Origin: MVRV01 sp964469905
GTDB taxonomy: Bacteria > Desulfobacterota > Syntrophia > Syntrophales > Smithellaceae
Reading direction: 5' to 3'
Assembly (NCBI GenBank): GCA_964469905.1
Contig: CAYXZW010000012.1
Location: 1-64,000 of the forward strand
Length of the DNA: 64,000 bases
Position 1 is the first letter of the stretch. Every line of letters starts with the position of its first letter. Under the pieces are notes generated by a model that worked only from the letters and a program-made list of their open reading frames with translations, was not told the origin of the DNA and ran no database searches. Shown in pieces: positions 27,407 to 37,163 of the stretch. Both the position numbers and the translations under genes were made by a program.

Positions 27407-28183
27407 ATGAATAAAGAAACATCACTGAAGAAAATCCGCTTAAAAAAAGGCATTTATGTTTTACCTAATCTCATCACAACTGCATCTCTGTTTGCCGGTT
27501 TTTATGCGATCATTGCTTCTATTCAAGAAAAATTTGTCTATGCCGCTATCGCGATTTTAGTTTCTCTCGTTCTGGATGGCCTCGATGGACGAATTGCCCG
27601 TATGACCAATACTACCAGTAAATTTGGCGCGGAATACGATTCCTTGTCCGATTTGGTGGCCTTTGGTGTAGCTCCATCTCTCCTGGCATTCAACTGGGCA
27701 ATGTTCTTTTACGGCAAGTGGGGATGGATTGCCGCCTTTATGTTTGTTGTTTGCGGGGCATTAAGACTGGCTCGTTATAATATCCAAATCGGCATTATTG
27801 AAAGCAACGTGTTTAATGGGTTACCTATTCCGGCAGCAGCATCGGTTGTCGCTACAACAGTTCTCTTTTTTGACTATGCCGGAGTGGAAGGGCAATTTCA
27901 TAATCCATACATGCTGTTCTTCGTCGTCATTCTTTCCCTCTTGATGGTCAGTAACATCAAGTACTACAGTGGGAAAGACTTGAAACTTTTTGCCCGTAAA
28001 CCATTTACGTCTTTTTTTCTGCTGGTTCTTATTTTAATAGTAATAGTGGCCATGCCGGTGATCATGGCCTTTATCGTAATGCTGGGCTACGCAATTTCCG
28101 GACCGCTCTGGTGGGCAACTAAATTCAGCAGGCAGATGGCACAAAAGTCCAGGGAAAAGAAGATAAACAAACAAGCACAGTAG
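27407..28183 (+). CDS. pssA: CDP-diacylglycerol-serine O-phosphatidyltransferase
   Basis: This integral membrane enzyme joins serine to CDP-diacylglycerol. The 258 residues have 7 to 8 hydrophobic segments and the CDP-alcohol signature DGLDGRIAR followed by FGAEYDSLSD near 56-85, with all acidic residues in place. The pairing with psd supports the serine substrate. A basic tail (KSREKKINKQ) closes the protein. Confidence 0.93.
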   Translation: MNKETSLKKIRLKKGIYVLPNLITTASLFAGFYAIIASIQEKFVYAAIAILVSLVLDGLDGRIARMTNTTSKFGAEYDSLSDLVAFGVAPSLLAFNWAMFFYGKWGWIAAFMFVVCGALRLARYNIQIGIIESNVFNGLPIPAAASVVATTVLFFDYAGVEGQFHNPYMLFFVVILSLLMVSNIKYYSGKDLKLFARKPFTSFFLLVLILIVIVAMPVIMAFIVMLGYAISGPLWWATKFSRQMAQKSREKKINKQAQ

Positions 28184-28234
28184 ATTTTTAGATAGGAACA
28201 ATTAATCGGTCTGTGAAAATATTTTGTAAAGATT

Positions 28235-28792
28235 ATGCGAATTATCGGAGGTAAAGCCAGGGGAAGGAAGTTACAGTTTCCTTCTTTATCAAAAGAAAGG
28301 CCGACTTCCGATTTTCTGCGTGAAGCTCTTTTTAATTTAATTGGTTCTCTGGAGGCAAAATCGTTTCTCGATCTTTTTGCCGGTTCGGGAAGTGTGGGAA
28401 TAGAGGCTGCCAGCAGGGGTGCAAATGAAATAGTCTTGATAGAAAAAGATAAGAAAATTGCCGCGTATGCCCAGAAAAACCTTGAGATTTGCAATCTTGA
28501 TAAAAGTTGCCGGATTATCGTCAGGGATATCAGTTCGGGACTAAACGATCTGTTTAAGAAGGAATGCGAGTTTGATTATATTTTTGCCGATCCTCCTTAT
28601 GACCGGGGATTAGTGGAAAAAACAATAAAATTATTAAAAGAAAATCCGGTTTTTACGGAAGAAACACTAGTTGTGATTCAGCATTCGACAAGAGAAGAAA
28701 TAGCGTCTCTTTTAGATGCAAAAATAATTCTCCAAGATCAGAGAAAATATGGCGACAACGCCCTGACCTTTTTAAAAATGGAGCGCTCATGA
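28235..28792 (+). CDS. rsmD: 16S rRNA (guanine-966-N2)-methyltransferase
   Basis: Methylates G966 of 16S rRNA with SAM. The 185 residues begin MRIIGGKARGRKL, the usual RsmD start. The SAM-binding motif DLFAGSGSVGIEAASRGA is near 45-62 and the catalytic FADPPY near 118. The end overlaps the coaD start by 4 bases (ATGA), the usual rsmD-coaD coupling in many bacteria. Confidence 0.96.
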   Translation: MRIIGGKARGRKLQFPSLSKERPTSDFLREALFNLIGSLEAKSFLDLFAGSGSVGIEAASRGANEIVLIEKDKKIAAYAQKNLEICNLDKSCRIIVRDISSGLNDLFKKECEFDYIFADPPYDRGLVEKTIKLLKENPVFTEETLVVIQHSTREEIASLLDAKIILQDQRKYGDNALTFLKMERS

Positions 28793-29298
28793 CACAAGAA
28801 AAGTTTACCAGTAGAATCGCAGTTTATCCAGGTTCCTTTGATCCCATAACCAATGGCCATGTGGATATTATCAACAGGGGCGTTCGCATATTCGATGAAG
28901 TCATCGTCCTTGTAGCGTATAATGCCAGCAAGACTTCTTTGTTTACCGTGGAAGAGCGTGTGGCAATGATCAAAGACGCCATTGGCGATAGTCCGGGAGT
29001 TAGAGTAGATAGTCATTCCGGACTACTTGTTGATTACCTGAAAAAGACGAACTCCAATGTAATCTTAAGAGGTATGCGTGCCCTTTCCGACTTCGAATAT
29101 GAATTCCAGATGGCTCTGATGAATCGCAGACAGTCCCGGGAAATTGAAACAGTATTTCTGATGAGCGGTTTCAAGTGGTTTTTTACCGGCTCTCAGATCA
29201 TCAAACAAGTAGCCAGTATCGGTGGTTCGGTAAAGGGTTTATTGCCGGATAAAGTCCATAAAAAACTACTGGCAAAATTTAATAATGGGAGGAAGTAG
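28789..29298 (+). CDS. coaD: Phosphopantetheine adenylyltransferase
   Basis: Transfers AMP from ATP to 4'-phosphopantetheine, the fourth step of CoA synthesis. The 169 residues contain YPGSFDPITNGHVDII near 13-28 with the TxGH motif, RGMRALSDFEYE near 96 and the C-terminal SSxxIK-like SQIIKQVASIGG. Coupled to rsmD; the aspartate aminotransferase gene is 3 bases downstream. Confidence 0.97.
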   Translation: MTQEKFTSRIAVYPGSFDPITNGHVDIINRGVRIFDEVIVLVAYNASKTSLFTVEERVAMIKDAIGDSPGVRVDSHSGLLVDYLKKTNSNVILRGMRALSDFEYEFQMALMNRRQSREIETVFLMSGFKWFFTGSQIIKQVASIGGSVKGLLPDKVHKKLLAKFNNGRK

Positions 29299-29301
29299 TC
29301 T

Positions 29302-30495
29302 GTGAAATTAGCAAAAAGAGTAGCGCAAATAAAACCGTCAGAAACTTTAGCGATTACGGCAAAAGCCAACGCCCTGAAAGCTGAAGGCAGAGATGTGATT
29401 GGCTTTGGCGCCGGCGAGCCGGATTTCGATACGCCGGTAAATATCAAAACAGCAGCAATCAAAGCCATTGATGCCGGCTTTACCAAATATACCCCGGTAG
29501 GTGGAACGGATGAATTAAAGGATGCAATCATTGGCAAGTTAATGCGCGATAACTCGCTGGAATATAAACGTTCGCAAGTGGTGGTTTCCTGCGGAGCCAA
29601 ACACACCTTATACAATCTGGCCCAGGCGCTTTTTGAAGAAGGCGATGAAGTCATTATACCGTCACCTTATTGGGTTTCGTATCCCGATATTGTTGTTTTA
29701 GCGGGAGGTAAACCGGTAATCGTCGAAACGCTGGAAAAAGACGGTTTTAAAATGAAACCGGAACAGCTGAAAGCTGCCATAACCGATCGTACACGAGCTG
29801 TTGTGATCAATAGTCCGTCCAACCCTACTGGTGCTGCCTATTCTCCCGCCGAACTTAAAGCTCTGGCTGCGGTTCTCCTGAATACGGAAATCCTCGTTAT
29901 TTCCGATGATATTTATGAAAAAATTATTTATGCAGATTTTCCTTTTGCCAGTATTGCGTCGGTAGAACCACAAATCAAAGATCGGACGATTGTTGTTAAC
30001 GGGGTTTCCAAAGCTTATGCCATGACCGGCTGGCGTATCGGTTATGCAGCCGGCCCCGAACAGATAATTGCTGCCATTAATAAAATTCAAAGTCAAAACA
30101 CATCCAATCCGGCTTCCATTTCGCAGAAAGCTGCCGTGGAAGCACTAAACGGCCCTCAGGAAGTGGTCGGACAAATGGTTGTCGAATTTCGGAAAAGAAG
30201 AGACATTATCGTACAATTGCTTAATGAAATTGATGGCATAAAATGTTTGTCGCCGGAAGGTGCCTTTTATGTATTCCCCAATGTTGCTGATATCTTTGGT
30301 CGTTCTTTTCAGGGTAAAAAGATAACCGATTCGACTCAATTAATAGATTATCTTTTGGATGAAGCCAATGTTGCCACTGTTCCCGGTGCTGCTTTCGGCA
30401 GTGACAGTCATATCCGTCTATCTTATGCAACGTCATTAAAGAATATTGAAGAAGGTGTGAAGAGAATAAAGAACGCGATTGCTAAATTATCCTAA
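29302..30495 (+). CDS. aspC: Aspartate aminotransferase, class I (Ib)
   Basis: A 397-residue PLP enzyme that interconverts aspartate and oxaloacetate or the related aromatic acids. GFGAGEPDFDTP near 35, NSPSNPTGAAY near 172, SDDIYEKI near 205 and SKAYAMTGWRIGY near 237 (PLP lysine) are typical of subgroup Ib. It starts at GTG with GGAGGAAG at good distance. It follows coaD by 3 bases, so it is read with rsmD-coaD. The exact amino acid preference is not provable from sequence. Confidence 0.93.
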   Translation: MKLAKRVAQIKPSETLAITAKANALKAEGRDVIGFGAGEPDFDTPVNIKTAAIKAIDAGFTKYTPVGGTDELKDAIIGKLMRDNSLEYKRSQVVVSCGAKHTLYNLAQALFEEGDEVIIPSPYWVSYPDIVVLAGGKPVIVETLEKDGFKMKPEQLKAAITDRTRAVVINSPSNPTGAAYSPAELKALAAVLLNTEILVISDDIYEKIIYADFPFASIASVEPQIKDRTIVVNGVSKAYAMTGWRIGYAAGPEQIIAAINKIQSQNTSNPASISQKAAVEALNGPQEVVGQMVVEFRKRRDIIVQLLNEIDGIKCLSPEGAFYVFPNVADIFGRSFQGKKITDSTQLIDYLLDEANVATVPGAAFGSDSHIRLSYATSLKNIEEGVKRIKNAIAKLS

Positions 30496-30574
30496 GACGA
30501 TGTGCTCGAATAACTTTGTATTGCCATATGTACTGGTGGTTATTACATAACGACTCCAGAGAGGAAGGGAAAAA

Positions 30575-31981
30575 ATGGGCGGTATTTTCGGAGTAGTATC
30601 ACAGGAAAATTGTGTCCAAACGCTGTTTTACGGAACTGATTATCATTCACATCTGGGTACGGAAAATGGCGGCATGGCCGTGTTGGGAGCTAAAGGGTTC
30701 CACAATGCTATCCACAGCATTTCTCAGGCGCAATTCAAATCCAGGTTTATTGACGAATACCGTAAAATGGAAGGCTGTTTCGGAATCGGGGCAATCGATG
30801 ATGAATCGCCGCAGCCTCTTATTATCAAATCAAAGCTAGGTGCATATGCAGTTGTGGCCAGCGGTCTCATAACCAATAAAGAGAAATTAATCAGTGAGCT
30901 TCTTAATGAAGGCGTGTCGTTCAGTGAAATGGCCGGCGGGGGCATCAACAATACGGAAATAGTTGCCCGGCTGATCAACCGCGGAGACAATATTGTGGAA
31001 GGTATTGCCTCCATGCGCGGTGCCATTGAAGGATCCATTTGCGCATTAGTCTTAACCCGTGACGGCATCTATGCGGCGCGGGATAAATTTGGCCGTTTTC
31101 CTCTGTCCATTGGTAAAAAGAAAGATCGTAATGAAAAGTCATATGTCGTTGCCACGGAAGCCAGTTCTTTTGAAAATCTGGGCTATGAAACGGTTAAATT
31201 TCTGGGACCAGGTGAGATTTCATTAATTTCTCCCGAGGGAATCAAACAGATGAAACCCGAAGGAAGCGAAAAGAAAATATGCTCATTTTTATGGATATAT
31301 ACAGGGTATCCTTCTTCTACCTATGATGGTATCGGTGTAGAAAGGACAAGAGAACGCTGCGGGAGCTATTTAGCCAAGCGCGATAACAATCTGGAAGCGG
31401 ATTATGTCGCCGGCATACCTGATTCGGGAGTAGGTCATGCCATCGGCTACGCCATGGAATCGGGAATACCTTTTCGGCGTCCTCTCGTTAAATATACTCC
31501 GGGTTATGGGCGCAGCTATACGCCTCCATCTCAGGATATCAGAGATCTGGTTGCCACAATGAAGCTTAGTGCAGTTCATGACGTTATAAATGGCAGTCGT
31601 ATGATTATCTGTGATGATTCCATTGTTCGGGGCACGCAACTGAAAAATTTTACCATAAAGAAACTATGGGATAACGGAGCAAAAGAAATTCACATACGTC
31701 CGGCATGTCCGCCGTTGATGTTTCCCTGCATATATGCATCTTCAACTCGATCGTCAGCAGAACTGGCCTGCCGCAAGGCAATTAGAACTCTGGAAGGAAA
31801 AGAACTGGATAATCCGGAAGAATATCTGGACCGGTCGGGAGCGAAATATGCCAAAATGATTGACTGGATTCGTCACGATCTCAACGTCACATCCCTGAAG
31901 TATCTGGAAATTGAAGATATGATCGCCGCAATCGGTCTTCCGGCGGATCAGCTCTGCCTCCATTGCTGGCAGGGCAAATAA
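30575..31981 (+). CDS. PurF-like phosphoribosyltransferase lacking the glutaminase Cys
   Basis: The 468-residue protein has the two PurF domains, but starts MGGIFG where PurF has MCGIFG, so the N-terminal nucleophilic cysteine is glycine. The HRRYSTAG-type arginine segment is also gone (IGAIDDES instead), and HNGNLTN reads ASGLITN. The PRPP-binding loop CDDSIVRGTQ (346-355) is intact, and Cys236, 385, 461 and 464 match the four Fe-S ligands of B. subtilis PurF. It should therefore use free ammonia or another amine, or have a different role. GAGAGGAAGG lies upstream of the ATG. It stands between aspC and ispG; a canonical PurF is not in the window. Confidence 0.85.
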   Translation: MGGIFGVVSQENCVQTLFYGTDYHSHLGTENGGMAVLGAKGFHNAIHSISQAQFKSRFIDEYRKMEGCFGIGAIDDESPQPLIIKSKLGAYAVVASGLITNKEKLISELLNEGVSFSEMAGGGINNTEIVARLINRGDNIVEGIASMRGAIEGSICALVLTRDGIYAARDKFGRFPLSIGKKKDRNEKSYVVATEASSFENLGYETVKFLGPGEISLISPEGIKQMKPEGSEKKICSFLWIYTGYPSSTYDGIGVERTRERCGSYLAKRDNNLEADYVAGIPDSGVGHAIGYAMESGIPFRRPLVKYTPGYGRSYTPPSQDIRDLVATMKLSAVHDVINGSRMIICDDSIVRGTQLKNFTIKKLWDNGAKEIHIRPACPPLMFPCIYASSTRSSAELACRKAIRTLEGKELDNPEEYLDRSGAKYAKMIDWIRHDLNVTSLKYLEIEDMIAAIGLPADQLCLHCWQGK

Positions 31982-32090
31982 AAGTCATTATTTCCAATAT
32001 CCCTACTTTTTTAATCTGCAATTATCCATTGCCAGAGCAAGAGAGCCATGTTATAAATTTATCAAAATACATTAGTGAAAGCCGGGGGCT

Positions 32091-33164
32091 ATGGATAATT
32101 TGTCTAAAATAAAGAGAAGGAAGTCAAGAACAATCAATTTAGGCGGCGTACCTATCGGAGGAGATGCACCGATAACAGTGCAATCCATGACCAACACGAA
32201 TACTGCCGATGTAAAGGCTACCGTTGCCCAGATTGAAGAACTGGTCACTGCAGGCTGTGAAATTATCCGCATTGCCGTTCCTGATCAGGAAGCGGTTGAT
32301 GCTATTGCTGAGATTAAGCAAAGAATTAAAATCCCCTTGATAGCCGATATTCACTTTCATCATCAGTTGGCAATTGACTCAATGAAACAGGGCGTTGCCG
32401 GCATTCGCATTAATCCCGGCAATATTGCCCGGGAAAAAATCAGGGAAATAGTAAAAGTAGCTAAAGAGCGGGAAGTTGTAATCAGGATTGGTGTTAATGC
32501 CGGATCATTGCAAAAAGATTTAGTCCTGGAATACGGCGGTGTTACGGCGGAAGCTCTGGTTGCCAGCGCTTTAAAAAATATTGAACTATTCGAAGAAGAA
32601 GGTTTCCATAACTTGAAATTGTCGCTGAAATCTTCGGATGTCCCGATTATGATCGAAGCCTACCGGGACATTGCCCAAAAAACTGATTACCCTCTGCATC
32701 TGGGAGTGACAGAAGCAGGAACGTTAGTTGATGCCGCGATAAAATCAGCGCTGGGCATTGGAAATTTGCTTAATTCAGGAATAGGCGACACAATTCGAGT
32801 TTCCGTTACCGGTAATCCTGTTTTGGAAATTCCTATTGCGTATGGGATTCTGCGCTCGTTAAAAATAAGAAGAGTCGGTCCTGAAATAGTTTCCTGTCCT
32901 ACTTGCGGCCGCTGTCAGATCGATCTGTTAGGATTGACGGAAAAAATGGAAAAAGCCCTGGCTGGGCGAAAAAAATATGTGAAAGTGGCATTGATGGGCT
33001 GTGTGGTTAATGGTCCGGGCGAGGCTGCAGATGCCGATATCGGCATCGCCGGCGGTACTGGTTTTGGCATGATGTTTAAAAAGGGAGTTGCCTATAAACG
33101 GGTAGCTGAAAAAGATTTAGTAGCGGTTTTACTCGAAGAGATAGAATCGCTGGACAATGAGTAG
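32091..33164 (+). CDS. ispG: (E)-4-hydroxy-3-methylbut-2-enyl-diphosphate synthase
   Basis: The penultimate enzyme of the MEP isoprenoid route; a 4Fe-4S enzyme that reduces MEcPP to HMBPP. The 357-residue short form shows the TIM-barrel start QSMTNTNTADV near 31-41, ADIHFHHQLAI near 85 and the cluster ligands in SCPTCGR near 267 and MGCVVNGPGEA near 302 (three Cys and one Glu). proS follows by 11 bases, a gene order common in bacteria. Confidence 0.96.
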   Translation: MDNLSKIKRRKSRTINLGGVPIGGDAPITVQSMTNTNTADVKATVAQIEELVTAGCEIIRIAVPDQEAVDAIAEIKQRIKIPLIADIHFHHQLAIDSMKQGVAGIRINPGNIAREKIREIVKVAKEREVVIRIGVNAGSLQKDLVLEYGGVTAEALVASALKNIELFEEEGFHNLKLSLKSSDVPIMIEAYRDIAQKTDYPLHLGVTEAGTLVDAAIKSALGIGNLLNSGIGDTIRVSVTGNPVLEIPIAYGILRSLKIRRVGPEIVSCPTCGRCQIDLLGLTEKMEKALAGRKKYVKVALMGCVVNGPGEAADADIGIAGGTGFGMMFKKGVAYKRVAEKDLVAVLLEEIESLDNE

Positions 33165-33175
33165 AAGGGGGTTCA

Positions 33176-34918
33176 ATGCGTTATTCAGAGATGTTTCTTC
33201 CCACCGGAAGGGAAGTACCTTCGGACGCCGAAGTTATAAGTCATCAGTTGATGATTCGGGCAGGAATGATCAGGAAATTAACAAGTGGAATTTATTCGTA
33301 TTTGCCACTTGGTTATCGTGTTATTCGTAAAGTCGAACAAATTGTTCGTGAAGAAATGAACAAAGCCTCGGCGCAGGAAGTATTTATGCCGATGGTTCAA
33401 CCCGCAGAGCTCTGGCAGGAATCGGGCCGCTGGGAGTATTACGGCAAGGAATTGCTCCGGTTTCGTGACCGTCATGAAAGGCAATATTGCCTGGGGCCAA
33501 CTCATGAAGAAGTTATTACTGACCTTGTTCGCAACGAGATTAAGACATATCGCCAACTGCCCCGCAGTCTTTACCAGATCCAGACAAAATTTCGGGATGA
33601 AGTCCGTCCCCGTTTTGGTGTGATGCGCTGTCGGGAATTCGGGATGAAAGATGCATACAGCTTTGATGCCGATGAGGCCGGGGCGGAAATAAGTTATGAA
33701 AAGATGTTTACAGCTTATAAGAATATCTTCAGCCGTTGTGGTTTAAAATTCCGTCCGGTAGAGGCCGATTCCGGAAGCATCGGCGGTAAATATTCGCACG
33801 AATTTATGGTTATGGCTGAATCCGGTGAAGATGCGATGGTCGTCTGCGATAAATGCGTTTATGCGGCCAATCTGGAAAAGGCAGAAGTGAGTGTGCCCCA
33901 AAAAGTTAATATACCGGAGAGCGATTGGTTGCCGCTGGAGAGTGTGCATACACCGATGGTACGCACAATAGAAGAAGTCAGTGCTTTTCTAAAAGTAAGT
34001 CCCCGAGACATTGTAAAGACATTGATTTTTAACGCTGATGGTCAGCCCTGCGCCATATTGATTCGCGGTGATCAGGAAGTTAACGAAATTAAAGTAAAAA
34101 ATTATCTGGGAGCCAATGAGCTGGAACTGGCCGACGATGAAATGATTATGAAGGCGACCGGAGCTCCTCGGGGATTTGCCGGGGCAGTAAAGATAAAAAC
34201 ACGGATTATTGCCGATTATTCGGTAATGAATATGATTAATTTTGTAACCGGTGCCAATAAAGAAGATTATCATTTAAAAAATGTCAATATCGGACGGGAT
34301 TGCAAGGTGGAGGTGTTTGCCGATCTGCGCGTTGTGGAGAAAAACGACCTATGTCCTCGTTGTGGAGGGAATATTCAATTTGTCCGCGGTATTGAAGTCG
34401 GGCATGTTTTCAAGCTGGGAACTAAATACAGCAAGGCACTGAAAGCGGCATATCTGGACAAAGATGGCCAGGAAAAAATAATGATTATGGGCTGCTACGG
34501 AATAGGAATAGGAAGAACAGTTGCTGCGTGCATTGAACAGAACAATGATGCCAACGGCATCGTTTGGCCAATGCCGCTGGCCCCTTACCATGTTATTGTG
34601 ACTCCGGTAAATGTGAATGAACAAGATGTCTTTAAAGCCGCAGAAAAAATATACAATGATTTGCAGGCCGACGGAATAGAAGTAATATTTGATGATCGAG
34701 ATGAAAGGGCAGGAGTAAAATTCAAAGATGCCGATCTGATCGGAATTCCTTTGCGAGTTACTGTCGGTCAAAAAAATCTTATTGCGGGAAATGTAGAGTT
34801 GAAAAAAAGAAAGTCCGGCCAGACGAATATTTGTTCAGTTGGGGAAATCGTAAACGAAATAAAAATAAATATTGCCGAAGGTTTAAATACGCCGGCAGTG
34901 CTGACACACGAAGTTTAG
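33176..34918 (+). CDS. proS: Prolyl-tRNA synthetase (bacterial type, with editing domain)
   Basis: Charges tRNA-Pro. The 580 residues start MRYSEMFLPTGREVPSDAE, hold the class II motifs (motif 2 near FRDEVRPRFGVMR, motif 3 near GIGIGRTVAA) and an inserted editing domain (about 225-400) that clears mischarged alanine. A C-terminal anticodon-binding domain follows. Interestingly, a tRNA-Pro gene lies 4.4 kb downstream in the same direction. A short hairpin motif follows the stop codon. Confidence 0.97.
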   Translation: MRYSEMFLPTGREVPSDAEVISHQLMIRAGMIRKLTSGIYSYLPLGYRVIRKVEQIVREEMNKASAQEVFMPMVQPAELWQESGRWEYYGKELLRFRDRHERQYCLGPTHEEVITDLVRNEIKTYRQLPRSLYQIQTKFRDEVRPRFGVMRCREFGMKDAYSFDADEAGAEISYEKMFTAYKNIFSRCGLKFRPVEADSGSIGGKYSHEFMVMAESGEDAMVVCDKCVYAANLEKAEVSVPQKVNIPESDWLPLESVHTPMVRTIEEVSAFLKVSPRDIVKTLIFNADGQPCAILIRGDQEVNEIKVKNYLGANELELADDEMIMKATGAPRGFAGAVKIKTRIIADYSVMNMINFVTGANKEDYHLKNVNIGRDCKVEVFADLRVVEKNDLCPRCGGNIQFVRGIEVGHVFKLGTKYSKALKAAYLDKDGQEKIMIMGCYGIGIGRTVAACIEQNNDANGIVWPMPLAPYHVIVTPVNVNEQDVFKAAEKIYNDLQADGIEVIFDDRDERAGVKFKDADLIGIPLRVTVGQKNLIAGNVELKKRKSGQTNICSVGEIVNEIKINIAEGLNTPAVLTHEV

Positions 34919-34956
34919 GGGCCATCACGAAATAGCCACCCGCAGGGGTGGTTATT
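34917..34956 (+). repeat. Copy 2 of the intergenic motif, with hairpin
   Basis: After the proS stop, AGGGGCCATCACGAAATAGC closely matches 16426-16445. It continues into a hairpin, AATAGCCACCC / GGGTGGTTATT around GCAG, followed by a weak T-containing run. It could act as a terminator of proS. Confidence 0.5.
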
Positions 34957-34990
34957 GTTAAATAACAGCTCAGATCAGCTGGGAACTTTC

Positions 34991-37135
34991 ATGCTACGAA
35001 TTACTGATATTCTCGACAAAGCACAAACTTACCTGCCAGCCGAAGAATTAGGAATGATCGAGAAGGCATATATTTATTCGGCAACGGTACATCAGGGGCA
35101 GGTGAGACTTTCCGGAGAACCATACCTTACACATCCCATGGAAGTCGCGGGCATTCTTGCAGACATGAGGCTCGATGCGGCAACTGTCATCAGTGGTCTT
35201 TTGCACGATACGGTAGAAGACACATTAACGACTCAGGAACAAATAGAAGAAGAATTCGGAAAAGATGTTGCTTTTCTGGTCGGCGGCTTGACAAAGTTAA
35301 GTCGCATTTCTTTTGGTTCCCAGGAAGAGCGACTGGCCGAAAACTTCCGTAAAATGATCTTAGCCATGTCCGCGGATATCCGAATTCTCCTGGTGCGACT
35401 GGCCGACCGCATTCACAATATGCAGACATTGCAGTATCAGACTCCGGAGAGGCGGGCTTATATCGCTAAAGAAACCATGGATATATACGCCCCGTTGGCT
35501 AATCGTCTGGGGATTAACTGGATGAAGATATTGCTGGAAGACCTCTCTTTTCGATTCTTGCATCCGGAAGAATATAATGAATTATCGCGGCGCGTTGTTA
35601 AGACCAAGGAATCGCGCGACAACTATACTGAAGAAGTGAAAAGTATTATTCGGCGTGAATTGGAAAAATTTTCCATCGAAGGAGATGTTGAAGGGCGGGC
35701 CAAACATTTATACGGCATCTATAAAAAAATGCACAAACAAAATATCAATTTTGATGATGTCTATGATCTCATGGCTTTCCGTCTGATCCTGGATGCCGAT
35801 AATATAAAATTATGTTATGAGGCGCTCAGTGCTGTTCATGCTTTATGGAAACCCGTCCCGGGCCGATTTAAAGATTTTATTGCCATGCCCAAAGCCAATA
35901 ATTATCAATCTTTGCATACGACGGTAGTTGGTCCTTATGGAGAGCGGCTGGAGATCCAGATAAGGACAAAAGCAATGCATGAATGGGCGGAGAAGGGAAT
36001 TGCTGCCCACTGGAAATATAAAGAAGGACGAACATTTAAAAACGATGAAGACAGTCAAATAAAGAAACTACGCGAAATGCTGGAATTTCAGCAGGAGATA
36101 AAAGATCCTAAAGAATTCATGTCTAATTTGAAGTTGGCGCTGTTTCCGGAGGAAGTTTACGTCTTTACACCCAAAGGAGATGTCAAGGCTTTTCCCAAGG
36201 GCGCAACGCCGATTGATTTTGCTTACAGCATTCATACGGATGTGGGAAATAAATGCATTGGCGCCAAAGTTAACCGCAACATTGTTCCGCTCAAATATCA
36301 ACTGCAAAATGGTGATCGTGTAGAGATCACAACGCAAGCCGGTCATCACCCCAGTAAGGATTGGTTGAAATATGTTGTCACGACGAGAGCAATTTCCAAA
36401 ATTAGAAATTGGATTAATCTGGAGGAAAAGAAGAGTTCTCTGGAATTAGGACGCGATTTACTGGATAAAGAATTTAAACGGCATAATCTAAAATTAACTA
36501 CCTATGTTAAATCGGAAGAAATTAAAAAAATATTTGTTGAACATGGCGTAAATTCTCTGGATGATTTGATATCACAGGTCGGTTATGGCCGAATTTCCCC
36601 CAAGCAAATTGTCAATCATTTCCTGGCAGAGGAAGTGGCAAAAATTCCGGTGTCGGAACAGGAAAAAATTAAGACCAAGCCGGAATCAAAACCATCGATG
36701 GGCATATCATTAACAGGCATAGACAATGTGATGGTGAAGTTTGCCCGCTGCTGCAATCCTATTCCGGGTGATGAAATAGCAGGTTATATATCGCGGGGAC
36801 GCGGTATGATGGTACATACTCGAAATTGTGATCATCTGAAAAATCTTGATCTGGACCGTATTGTGGATGTTGACTGGAATGTCCGCGAGAAGCAGACTTA
36901 TCCGGTGCAAATCAAAGTTGTTTGCGACGACCGCAAAGGTATTTTAACTGAAGTCAGTTCGATGATTTCCTCATTTGATGTAAATATCAGTTACGCCCAG
37001 GTAGAAACACATGATCTGATCGCTACCTGTAATTTTGTGATCGATGTAAATAATTTAAAGCAACTTAATCAAATTGTCCTGGCAATTAAGCAATTGAAAG
37101 CAGTCAAATCAATCGAGAGAATGCGCAAATCCTGA
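34991..37135 (+). CDS. rel: Bifunctional (p)ppGpp synthetase/hydrolase
   Basis: Makes and degrades the stringent-response alarmone. The 714 residues have the HD hydrolase domain with LLHDTVEDT near 75, the synthetase domain (GRAKHLYGIYKKM, FDDVYDLMAFRLI), TGS (VFTPKGDVKAFPKGATPIDFAY, about 375-400), a zinc/CC region (ARCCNPIPGD) and an ACT domain at the end. Both catalytic halves look intact, so it is a bifunctional Rel/SpoT. I choose the ATG at 34991 (MLRITDILDKA); an in-frame TTG at 34955 lies inside the hairpin. Confidence 0.94.
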   Translation: MLRITDILDKAQTYLPAEELGMIEKAYIYSATVHQGQVRLSGEPYLTHPMEVAGILADMRLDAATVISGLLHDTVEDTLTTQEQIEEEFGKDVAFLVGGLTKLSRISFGSQEERLAENFRKMILAMSADIRILLVRLADRIHNMQTLQYQTPERRAYIAKETMDIYAPLANRLGINWMKILLEDLSFRFLHPEEYNELSRRVVKTKESRDNYTEEVKSIIRRELEKFSIEGDVEGRAKHLYGIYKKMHKQNINFDDVYDLMAFRLILDADNIKLCYEALSAVHALWKPVPGRFKDFIAMPKANNYQSLHTTVVGPYGERLEIQIRTKAMHEWAEKGIAAHWKYKEGRTFKNDEDSQIKKLREMLEFQQEIKDPKEFMSNLKLALFPEEVYVFTPKGDVKAFPKGATPIDFAYSIHTDVGNKCIGAKVNRNIVPLKYQLQNGDRVEITTQAGHHPSKDWLKYVVTTRAISKIRNWINLEEKKSSLELGRDLLDKEFKRHNLKLTTYVKSEEIKKIFVEHGVNSLDDLISQVGYGRISPKQIVNHFLAEEVAKIPVSEQEKIKTKPESKPSMGISLTGIDNVMVKFARCCNPIPGDEIAGYISRGRGMMVHTRNCDHLKNLDLDRIVDVDWNVREKQTYPVQIKVVCDDRKGILTEVSSMISSFDVNISYAQVETHDLIATCNFVIDVNNLKQLNQIVLAIKQLKAVKSIERMRKS

Positions 37136-37163
37136 AAATTAATGATTATAATTATTTGGATGT

